Source: Candidatus Aerophobota bacterium (lineage in GTDB: Bacteria; Aerophobota; Aerophobia; Aerophobales; Aerophobaceae). Taken from it: a DNA stretch of 16,514 nt. Of the stretch, positions 7,240 to 13,173 are shown in pieces (position 1 is the first letter of the stretch; the number at the start of each line of letters is the position of its first letter). The stretch lies in contig DAOVGF010000014.1 in the NCBI GenBank assembly GCA_030672545.1, forward strand, positions 1 through 16,514. Direction: 5' to 3'. Under the pieces are notes generated by a model. That model saw only the letters and a list, made by a program, of their open reading frames with translations. It had not been told where the DNA came from and searched no databases. Position numbers and translations under genes: made by a program.

Positions 7240-8691
7240 TCAATACCCTATATCTATTCGGATGTGTTTTACCTGAAGATATTCTTCTACTCCGTGATGG
7301 GAAAGCTCCAGTCCTACTCCTGACTCTTTCCATCCTCCATAGGGATAAGGTGTCTCTCCTCCGGAGACATTGTTGATACCCACGGTGCCGCATTGAAGAT
7401 GCTCGGCCATCCAGAAAGCCTTCCTTAGGTCTTTGGTGTAAACATAACTGACCAGTCCATAGGGACTATCATTAGCCAGCTTGACTGCCTCTTCCATGCC
7501 CGATACGCCCATAATTGGAGCTACCGGTCCAAAAGTCTCTTCTCGCATTACTTTCATCTGGTGGTTCACCTTGGTCAAGACAGTGGGTTCAAAGAAAAAG
7601 CCATTCTTAAATCTCTCTTCTTCAGGAATCTTTCCTCCCCAGACTATTTTCGCTTCTTTGCTGGTGGCGTCCTCTAAGTGCTCTAGGACATGCTTTCTCT
7701 GTTCATCAGAAACCATAGGACCCAGATCAACATCAGGTTCCTTCAGCCCGTTGCCGATACGAAGTTTCTTAGTCTCTTGAACAAAACCCTCCAGAAAATC
7801 TTCCAGCAGCTCCTCATCTACGTAAATTCGATTAATGGAGTTACACACCTGGCCCATGTTGCGAAAGGCACGATAAACCCCTCCCTTCACGGCTGAGGCC
7901 AGGTCAGCATCCTTCAAGACAATCAAAGGACAGCTTCCTCCCAGTTCCAGGGAAACTCTCTTGATACTGCCGGAGGCTCGCCTCATAATTTCTTTTCCGG
8001 TAGCCGTCTCTCCGGTAAAAGCTATTTTACGAATTAAGGGATTTTCCACCAGTTCATGGCCCACGGTAGCTCCTGGACCGGTGATTAGGTTTATCACCCC
8101 GGCAGGAATCTGAATATCGGTAAAACAATGGATAAACTCAATTACTGAAAGAGGAGTAAGAGAAGCAGGTTTACAAACCAGGGTACATCCAGCAATGAGA
8201 GCAGGGGCAATTTTCCAGGATAGGAGGCTTACCGGGTAATTCCAGGGTGCAATGGCGGCCACCGGTCCTACCGGCTGTTTTATTACCAGGCTCCTTCTGG
8301 TCCGGGATCCGGTAGGGATAATCTCTCCCAGTATTCGGTGAGCCTCCTCAGCGAAGTAATCCAGGGCCTCGGCTGCTGAAGCAACCTCACCTTTAGCCTC
8401 ACTTAGAGGTTTGCCTTGTTCTTTAGTTAAGGTTTTGGCTATGCTATCCTTTCTTTCTCTGATTAACTGAGCAGCTTTCCGCATAAAGCCGGCTCTTTTG
8501 TTGGCCGGGGTAGCGGCCCACTCAGGGAAAGCCCTACTTGCGGCCTCCAAGGCATCTCTGGCATCTTCCCGGTCTCCTCTGGGTACTTCAGCCACCAGTT
8601 CTCCCGTAGCCGGATTTCCCACCTCAAAAGTTTTACCAGACTTTGCCTCAATCCATTTTCCATCAATTAACATTAGATGATTGTTACTCAC
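7240..8691 (-). CDS. NAD(P)-dependent aldehyde dehydrogenase, succinate-semialdehyde/lactaldehyde dehydrogenase-like
   Basis: Oxidises an aldehyde to its carboxylate with NAD(P). From the start chosen here it is 483 residues, the usual family length. Catalytic residues are all present: Asn151 in APWNYP, Glu249 in LELGGSCP and nucleophile Cys283 in MGQVCNSINR. Lys174 in VCKPAS contacts the cofactor ribose, and GETATGKEIM (227-236) resembles the Rossmann glycine turn. The block RIGNGLKEPDVDLGPM is typical of the succinate-semialdehyde/glycolaldehyde group. The frame reaches a TTG at 8739 that overlaps the kinase stop, but AAGGAGAG lies 6 bases before GTG 8691 and the domain begins at once after it. 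In this operon a natural substrate is the aldehyde released by the DeoC-like aldolase, for instance acetaldehyde (inference). Copy A of the repeat follows its stop. Confidence 0.9.
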   Translation of the reverse strand: MSNNHLMLIDGKWIEAKSGKTFEVGNPATGELVAEVPRGDREDARDALEAASRAFPEWAATPANKRAGFMRKAAQLIRERKDSIAKTLTKEQGKPLSEAKGEVASAAEALDYFAEEAHRILGEIIPTGSRTRRSLVIKQPVGPVAAIAPWNYPVSLLSWKIAPALIAGCTLVCKPASLTPLSVIEFIHCFTDIQIPAGVINLITGPGATVGHELVENPLIRKIAFTGETATGKEIMRRASGSIKRVSLELGGSCPLIVLKDADLASAVKGGVYRAFRNMGQVCNSINRIYVDEELLEDFLEGFVQETKKLRIGNGLKEPDVDLGPMVSDEQRKHVLEHLEDATSKEAKIVWGGKIPEEERFKNGFFFEPTVLTKVNHQMKVMREETFGPVAPIMGVSGMEEAVKLANDSPYGLVSYVYTKDLRKAFWMAEHLQCGTVGINNVSGGETPYPYGGWKESGVGLELSHHGVEEYLQVKHIRIDIGY

Positions 8692-8695
8692 TTGT

Positions 8696-8703
8696 CTCTC
8701 CTT
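8696..8703 (-). promoter_or_regulatory. Shine-Dalgarno deciding the GTG start of the aldehyde dehydrogenase
   Basis: AAGGAGAG on the minus strand has its AGGAG core 6 bases before GTG 8691-8689. It lies within the codons of the longer TTG-initiated reading, which makes that longer version unlikely. Confidence 0.75.
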
Positions 8704-8731
8704 GTTAGCGGTTCTTTCCCGGGGCTTTTCA

Positions 8732-10279
8732 TCAATCAACTATCTTGGAACAAGTGTGGATAAGATCCTGCACTCGATCATAGAATTTACTATAAACCTG
8801 GGAATAAAGCTTATCGTAGAGCGTCTTTTTTCCGGAATCCGGTAAAAATGTCTCTTTTACTTGAACCATGGTTTTGATCGCTTGCGGAAAATTGGGATAT
8901 ATCTTAGCTCCCACTGCGGCACATATTGCCGCTCCCAGAGCGGTTGTCTCGGCAGTCTTGAGGGTGGAGACTTCAACCCCCAGTATGTCGGCGAATATCT
9001 GATTCCAGAGTAAGCTTTTGGCTGATCCCCCATATACTCTTACCTTGGTGATGGGAACCCCGGAACCTTTTTCCATAAATTCCTTTTTGCGCCGGGACTC
9101 AAAAGCCAGTCCTTCCAATATGGCTCGTACCAGGTGGGGCTTGCCGTGGTCAGGAAGGAAACCGAAGATAACTCCTCGTGCCCTAAGATCCCAGTAAGGG
9201 GAGGCTGCACCAGAATAATAAGGAATTAGCATCAATCCTTTGTTTCCAGGAGGAACCTGAGTAGCCAAATTGTACAATCTATCCCAGGGATCCTTTCTTT
9301 CTTTTTTAGCCTTCTCGACCTCCTCTTGGGCAAAGTTATCTTTGAACCAGTTCATCAGGGCTGATCCTCCACTCCATACGGAGTCCTCCAGAAGATAAGC
9401 ACCGGTAGGACTGATCTCAATGAAGTAGTTTAAGTTAGGATCAAGTCTGAGTTTTTTGACATAAGCTTCCAGAGAACAAGAAGTTCCTCCATTTATACCC
9501 AGCATTCCTTCTTGATTAATCCCCGCCCCTAGTACTCCGCAAGGCTGATCCCCGGCCGTAGTCACCACCAGAAGTCCCGATGGAAGCCCGGTAGAATTAG
9601 CCGCTTCCTGGGTAATTCTACCGGCTACCTGACCACCAGGAAGAATCTTCTCCACCCAGAGCTGAACTGGAATATTGAAAAGATGGAGAATATCCTCAGC
9701 CCATTTGGTGGGAGCGGTCACATCCAAACACCCGGTCTGGATAGCAGAGCTCGAGGTAGTTACTAATCTACCAGTGAGTTTGTAGATGATGTAATCCTGG
9801 ACAAGAAGCAGTTTATAGGTTTTGTTGTAGATCTCCGGCTGGTTATCTCTGAGCCACATAGCTTTGTAGACCGTCCAGAGACTGGGGGGACTCCCCGTTC
9901 GGGAGTAGATCTTTTCTTTGCCCACGTTTTTTGTGGCCCACTCATTTTGCTTACTACATCTTATGTCGTTCCATAAAATGGCATTGCCCAGGGGCTGTAT
10001 TTTCTCATTGACCGGGACAGCAGTGATCCGCTGGTGGGTTACACCTAAGGCAACAATCTTTCTTTTGTCGACATTTTGGTAGCTGAGAGCCTCCCTGGTG
10101 GCTTGTTGGAAAGCCTGCCACCACCACTCTGCTTTTTGCTCTACCCAGCCAGGTTGGGGCCGAAGCAAAGGATAAGAGGCTCTTCCCTCAGCCTGGGGTT
10201 TTCCTTCCTGGTCAAAGAGTATTACTCTGGTGGAGGTAGTACCAACATCAGCTCCGGCAATAAGGATCTTTCCTCTCAA
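8732..10279 (-). CDS. FGGY-family carbohydrate kinase 2, glycerol/gluconate/xylulokinase-like
   Basis: A second ATP-dependent FGGY kinase, 515 residues. It has the phosphate loop DVGTTSTR (11-18), the segment GVTHQRITAVPV (79-90) that resembles the glycerol-kinase motif around NQRET, ILWNDIRC (101-108) and catalytic Asp244 in TTAGDQPCGVLG. The C-terminal domain shows GLMLIPYYSG, VRVYGGSAKSLLWNQIFADIL and ALGAAICAAVGAKIY, all characteristic of FGGY_C. The start is a TTG at 10279: GAGGAT lies 8 bases upstream, the only nearby ATG is out of frame and stops at once, and the first strand (KILIAGADVGTT) begins three residues in. It starts 20 bp after the deoC-like stop and ends 40 bp before the aldehyde dehydrogenase. 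It differs clearly from FGGY kinase 1 in its substrate-side motifs, suggesting a different substrate or pathway step. Confidence 0.87.
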   Translation of the reverse strand: MRGKILIAGADVGTTSTRVILFDQEGKPQAEGRASYPLLRPQPGWVEQKAEWWWQAFQQATREALSYQNVDKRKIVALGVTHQRITAVPVNEKIQPLGNAILWNDIRCSKQNEWATKNVGKEKIYSRTGSPPSLWTVYKAMWLRDNQPEIYNKTYKLLLVQDYIIYKLTGRLVTTSSSAIQTGCLDVTAPTKWAEDILHLFNIPVQLWVEKILPGGQVAGRITQEAANSTGLPSGLLVVTTAGDQPCGVLGAGINQEGMLGINGGTSCSLEAYVKKLRLDPNLNYFIEISPTGAYLLEDSVWSGGSALMNWFKDNFAQEEVEKAKKERKDPWDRLYNLATQVPPGNKGLMLIPYYSGAASPYWDLRARGVIFGFLPDHGKPHLVRAILEGLAFESRRKKEFMEKGSGVPITKVRVYGGSAKSLLWNQIFADILGVEVSTLKTAETTALGAAICAAVGAKIYPNFPQAIKTMVQVKETFLPDSGKKTLYDKLYSQVYSKFYDRVQDLIHTCSKIVD

Positions 10280-10285
10280 GTTTTC

Positions 10286-10291
10286 ATCCTC
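10286..10291 (-). promoter_or_regulatory. Shine-Dalgarno supporting a TTG start for FGGY kinase 2
   Basis: GAGGAT on the minus strand has its GAGG core 8 bases before TTG 10279-10277. No in-frame ATG or GTG offers a better site. Confidence 0.6.
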
Positions 10292-10299
10292 AAAAACAT

Positions 10300-11019
10300 C
10301 TAAAATTGAGTGTAGATACCAAATCTCTTCTTGAACTCCTGAATCAACTGAGGACCTTTGCTGGTACCCAATCTATCCGCACCGGCTTTGATCAACTTCA
10401 GGGCAAAATCGAGAGTATGTATTCTTCCGGCTGCCTTAATCTTCATTTCCTCTCCCACAGCTTTTCTCATTAATTCTACGTCTTTAACTGTTGCCCCTAT
10501 TGATTCAGAGCCTATCTCCAGAATGTATTTGGTTTCTACCCCGGTTGATGTTTTTACGAAACTTGCCCCGGCCCGTTGGGCAATTTTGCACCCCTTTATC
10601 TTTTCCTTATCGGTCAGAAATCCGTTTTCCAGAATTACCTTAACCGGGGCTTCTCCTGACGCCTCGACTACTGCTTTTATGTCCGCAAAGACAGTCTCGT
10701 CATCATCCGATTTTAAGGCTCCTAAGTTGATTACCATATCTATCTGAGTTGCCCCCATTTCAATGGCCCGCTTGGCCTCGAGAGCTTTAATCTCCGAAAG
10801 GTGGGAGCCAAAGGGAAAGCCGATAGAGGCTGAGATGTCTATATTGGTTCCTTGGAGAAACTTCACCGCCAGGGAGACGTTTACTGGATTAACGCAAGCG
10901 GTGGCGAAGTTATTCTCCCTTACTACACCACAAAACTTCTCTACATTCTTCTCCGTGGCATCAGGTCTCACCAGGCTGAACTCAATCATTTTGGCAAAAT
11001 TGTGAACGTTTAGCTCCAT
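10300..11019 (-). CDS. deoC: DeoC-like aldolase (deoxyribose-phosphate aldolase family)
   Basis: Class I aldolase; canonical DeoC splits 2-deoxyribose 5-phosphate into glyceraldehyde 3-phosphate and acetaldehyde. The Schiff-base Lys156 is in FVKTSTG, the second active-site Lys195 in IKAAG, and Asp94 in IDMVINLGALKS. At 239 residues it is slightly above the bacterial norm. Several signatures deviate: the usual IDHTLLKP start reads IEFSLVRP, an extra stretch of roughly 10 residues follows TSTG (161-174), the GGIR-type phosphate loop reads GRIH (198-201), and the GTSSG loop reads GTSKG (218-222). These are phosphate-pocket positions, so the substrate may differ. The frame is open to an ATG at 11187, but that extension runs over the SDR gene and is not family-like; GGGAG lies 7 bases before ATG 11019. 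It sits 35 bp after the SDR stop. The symbol marks the family, not a proven reaction. Confidence 0.88.
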   Translation of the reverse strand: MELNVHNFAKMIEFSLVRPDATEKNVEKFCGVVRENNFATACVNPVNVSLAVKFLQGTNIDISASIGFPFGSHLSEIKALEAKRAIEMGATQIDMVINLGALKSDDDETVFADIKAVVEASGEAPVKVILENGFLTDKEKIKGCKIAQRAGASFVKTSTGVETKYILEIGSESIGATVKDVELMRKAVGEEMKIKAAGRIHTLDFALKLIKAGADRLGTSKGPQLIQEFKKRFGIYTQF

Positions 11020-11026
11020 TTTGTTT

Positions 11027-11031
11027 CTCCC
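11027..11031 (-). promoter_or_regulatory. Shine-Dalgarno deciding the deoC-like start
   Basis: GGGAG on the minus strand lies 7 bases before ATG 11019-11017. It supports a 239-residue product rather than the longer frame that overlaps the SDR gene. Confidence 0.75.
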
Positions 11032-11054
11032 TACGGATTCTATCGCCCAGTTTC

Positions 11055-11840
11055 TCAAATGGCTGTCCATCCACCATCTACGTTCAGAATATGACCAGTA
11101 ACCATACTGGAAGCATCTGAAGCTAAAAACACTACTGGACCAATTAGCTCTTCCGGTTTTCCGGGTCGCTGGAGAGGTATCTTCCATTTTAGATAATCCA
11201 GAAATTCCTTATTTTCCAGTAGACACCTGGTCATATCAGTCATAAAGTAGGTAGGGGCGATAGCATTTACGTGAACGTTGTATTTGGCCCACTCTGCCGC
11301 CAGGGCCCGGGTGAGCTGGACTACTCCTCCCTTACTGGCACAGTAACTTAAGGCCAAATCAAGAGGATGGAAGAGACCTCTTTGTCCGACAACAGAGGCA
11401 ATATTGATGATTTTACCTTTCTTTTGCTTGATCATCAACTTTCCCACGGACTGACAACACAAAAACGTTCCTTTAAGATTTACCGAGATGACCTCGTCCC
11501 AATCTTTTTCGCTCATCTCTTCAGCTTTTACTCTTCTTCCTATTCCGGCGCTATTTACCAATATATCTATAGTTCTAAATTTGTCTAAAACATTTTGGAC
11601 CATATGGTCAACTTCTTCTCTCTTGGTAACATCGGCTTTAATGGCCAAAGCACTCTTTTCCAGTGATTCAATTTTCCTAACTACGTCTTTGGCTTTATCC
11701 GGGTCAATATCTACTATTACTACGTTAGAGCCATATTTGGCTAATCCGATAGCCATAGCTCTACCTAATCCTGTCCCACCTCCGGTGATCAGAGAGACTT
11801 TACCGCTCAGATCAAAAAGATTATTTGCCTGGATCATCAT
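11055..11840 (-). CDS. Short-chain dehydrogenase/reductase, gluconate 5-dehydrogenase/3-oxoacyl reductase-like
   Basis: A classical SDR of 261 residues that interconverts a hydroxyl and a keto group with a nicotinamide cofactor. The cofactor loop is TGGGTGLG (19-26). Asp44 ends the second strand (VIVDID), which favours NAD(H) over NADP(H). NSAG (96-99, usually NNAG) follows, then Asn121, and the catalytic Ser149, Tyr166 and Lys170 in YCASK. The C-terminus has the usual GHILNVDGGW. AAGGAG lies 5 bases before ATG 11840; a second ATG follows directly and could also serve. It is separated from the epimerase by 138 bp holding repeat copy B and another hairpin. In this operon it likely acts on a sugar, polyol or sugar acid rather than in fatty-acid synthesis (inference from neighbours). 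Confidence 0.9.
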   Translation of the reverse strand: MMIQANNLFDLSGKVSLITGGGTGLGRAMAIGLAKYGSNVVIVDIDPDKAKDVVRKIESLEKSALAIKADVTKREEVDHMVQNVLDKFRTIDILVNSAGIGRRVKAEEMSEKDWDEVISVNLKGTFLCCQSVGKLMIKQKKGKIINIASVVGQRGLFHPLDLALSYCASKGGVVQLTRALAAEWAKYNVHVNAIAPTYFMTDMTRCLLENKEFLDYLKWKIPLQRPGKPEELIGPVVFLASDASSMVTGHILNVDGGWTAI

Positions 11841-11889
11841 CTTATCTCCTTCTCGAATAATGACGGTAATAGTTTAGAGATTTCGTAAA

Positions 11890-11945
11890 GGTAACCGCGA
11901 GTTTTAACTTGCCCAAATAAACGCAGGCTAAAGCCTGCGGCTACC
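11890..11945 (-). repeat. 56-bp double-hairpin repeat, copy B (inverted relative to copy A)
   Basis: Read on the minus strand this starts GGTAGCCGCAGGC and ends ACTCGCGGTTACC, with the same two inner palindromes as copy A. It matches copy A over the full 56 bp with about four differences, one of which (ACTCGC) weakens the second hairpin. Flanking bases give no obvious target-site duplication. Confidence 0.92.
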
Positions 11946-11947
11946 GC

Positions 11948-11965
11948 TCTCCTTATTAAAGGAGA
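11948..11965. repeat. Perfect 7-bp hairpin beside repeat copy B
   Basis: TCTCCTT-ATTA-AAGGAGA is a perfect inverted repeat lying 13 bp beyond the epimerase stop on the transcribed strand, immediately before repeat copy B. No U-run follows it in the operon direction, so it is not a standard intrinsic terminator. It may slow or protect the transcript between the first and second operon genes. Confidence 0.65.
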
Positions 11966-11978
11966 ATTTCAATAGGTC

Positions 11979-12851
11979 TTAAACTCGAATGTCTAAAGAG
12001 TCCAATATTTTTCTTATTTTTATAACACTTTGTTTACTGCCCTTTATTTGTCCACCCGTTTTAGCCTCATATTCGGGTTCTAAAGAAATCACACCTTCAT
12101 AGTTATCATTCACCAGATTTCTTATTATTTTCCGGTAGTCTATCTCTCCTTCTCCCAGAAGAACAGGTCGGTAACCAGAGTTTTCCCGCGCCAGATCCTT
12201 GATATGAATGTGGGCAAGGTATTGTCCGGCCTTCTCATAATCATCAGGATAGGGAATTGTTCCTCCACGGAGGGTGTTTCCCGGATCCCAGAGGGCCTTC
12301 AGGTTTTCGGAGTTCATCTGTTCGATAACCTTAGCGGTTTGCCATCCGGCTGGCAGATAAGTATGAGGGCAATTCTCCAGTAGGAGGGTGACTCCTGCTT
12401 TTTCAGCCAATTCTACGGGATAGCGAAGTTTTTCCGAAATCAGGTTTATGGCTGTCTCATGGTCAAGAGGTTTTTCCTTCCGAAATCCAAAAATACGGAT
12501 TTTATCGGTGGCAAATATCTCACACAGTTGAATGCAGTATTCCAAAGCCTGGAGATGTTGGTGGTAGTCTCCTCTCTTGGTAATAAAATGGTCACTAAAG
12601 TGGGGGATTATCGTTTTGCTCTCTTTTAGATGACACATAAGAAAAAGGGTGGCAGAAATATTTGATACTTCCAAGCCATATTTCCGAACAATTTCTTGAG
12701 CTTGCTTTACCTGCGCCAGGGAAAGATTCTCTATGGTCTTATTCCATAGTGAGTGAATTTCCACGTAATGTATTCCCAAGTCCTCAATGACCGGCAAAGC
12801 ACGCTCCAGGTCCATACTCACCTGGTCGGTGATAATACCTAATTTAAGCAT
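11979..12851 (-). CDS. Sugar phosphate isomerase/epimerase, xylose-isomerase-like TIM barrel
   Basis: A 290-residue AP-endonuclease-2/xylose-isomerase-type TIM barrel, a family that epimerises or isomerises keto-sugars and related compounds using a divalent metal. The expected metal ligands are visible: Glu159 in LLLENCPHTY, Asp189 in LWDPGN, a His in HIHIKD (214 or 216) and Glu258 in SLEPEYE. The block LLGEGEIDYRKII (231-243) is also typical. No signal peptide is present, so it is cytoplasmic. AGGAGG lies 8 bases before ATG 12851. It is the first gene of the minus-strand operon, with a candidate promoter about 100 bp upstream. Hydroxypyruvate isomerase, tagatose/psicose epimerase and inositol-pathway enzymes share this fold, and I cannot choose among them. 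Confidence 0.85.
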   Translation of the reverse strand: MLKLGIITDQVSMDLERALPVIEDLGIHYVEIHSLWNKTIENLSLAQVKQAQEIVRKYGLEVSNISATLFLMCHLKESKTIIPHFSDHFITKRGDYHQHLQALEYCIQLCEIFATDKIRIFGFRKEKPLDHETAINLISEKLRYPVELAEKAGVTLLLENCPHTYLPAGWQTAKVIEQMNSENLKALWDPGNTLRGGTIPYPDDYEKAGQYLAHIHIKDLARENSGYRPVLLGEGEIDYRKIIRNLVNDNYEGVISLEPEYEAKTGGQIKGSKQSVIKIRKILDSLDIRV

Positions 12852-12932
12852 TCCTGGTCCCTCCTACTTATTTGGAAAAGATACTTTGTCGGGCCATTGG
12901 TCCGCCAGAATCCCCACCGGTATTTTATCAGT

Positions 12933-12942
12933 ACAATATTGT
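12933..12942. promoter_or_regulatory. Candidate operator palindrome at the operon start site
   Basis: ACAATATTGT is a perfect 10-bp palindrome. It falls at and just after the predicted transcription start of the minus-strand promoter, where a repressor would block initiation. It is AT-rich and short, so chance is possible. No regulator gene is in the window. Confidence 0.3.
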
Positions 12943-12949
12943 TGAAATT

Positions 12950-12977
12950 ATTCTACCTACCATGGAAAATTGGTCAA
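12950..12977 (-). promoter_or_regulatory. Sigma70-type promoter for the catabolic operon
   Basis: On the minus strand TTGACC (12977-12972) and TAGAAT (12955-12950) are separated by 16 bp. Transcription would start near 12943, giving a leader of about 90 bases to the epimerase ATG. Both hexamers are close to consensus. Confidence 0.6.
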
Positions 12978-13099
12978 CCTGGGAAGCTAACCAGGGGTTT
13001 TCCAGGAGCAAAAGGAGAATATCTTGAGATTCGCTACCAGAACTTGGGGAAACATTGAGAGAAGGGCACCCTGGCGTTTATAAGCGGCCAAGGATTGGG

Positions 13100-13130
13100 T
13101 TGACAAGAGAACACCTTTGGGTAGGATAAT
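13100..13130 (+). promoter_or_regulatory. Sigma70-type promoter for dnaE
   Basis: A perfect TTGACA -35 is at 13100-13105. The -10 is either TAGGAT (13122-13127, spacing 16) or GATAAT (13125-13130, spacing 19). The start would lie near 13135, leaving a leader of about 40 bases. Confidence 0.65.
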
Positions 13131-13173
13131 TTAAGGAGAAATCTTCTTATTATATTTCTGAAAAGGGTTTCTA

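Larger units (their letters stand above)
12852..13173. other. Divergent control region between the operon and dnaE
   Basis: This 322-bp gap has no convincing gene. It contains the two divergent promoters, the ACAATATTGT palindrome, and an imperfect inverted repeat at 12964-13003: GGAAAA (12964-12969) pairs with TTTTCC (12998-13003), and CCTGG (12978-12982) pairs with CCAGG (12991-12995). The stretch 13020-13095 shows nothing I can interpret. Confidence 0.6.

Noticed and set aside
8692..8739. Longer aldehyde dehydrogenase from a TTG at 8739, overlapping the kinase stop
   Set aside because: The extension is low-complexity charged sequence containing the Shine-Dalgarno of the better GTG start at 8691.
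11020..11187. N-terminal extension of the deoC-like frame by 56 codons to an ATG at 11187
   Set aside because: It overlaps the SDR gene, has no family-like sequence, and a good Shine-Dalgarno precedes the ATG at 11019.
7168..11945. Composite transposon
   Set aside because: The 56-bp elements encode no transposase, none lies between them, and no target-site duplication was found.
12852..13173. Small gene or leader peptide in the divergent spacer
   Set aside because: No frame with a start, a ribosome binding site and recognisable coding character was seen.
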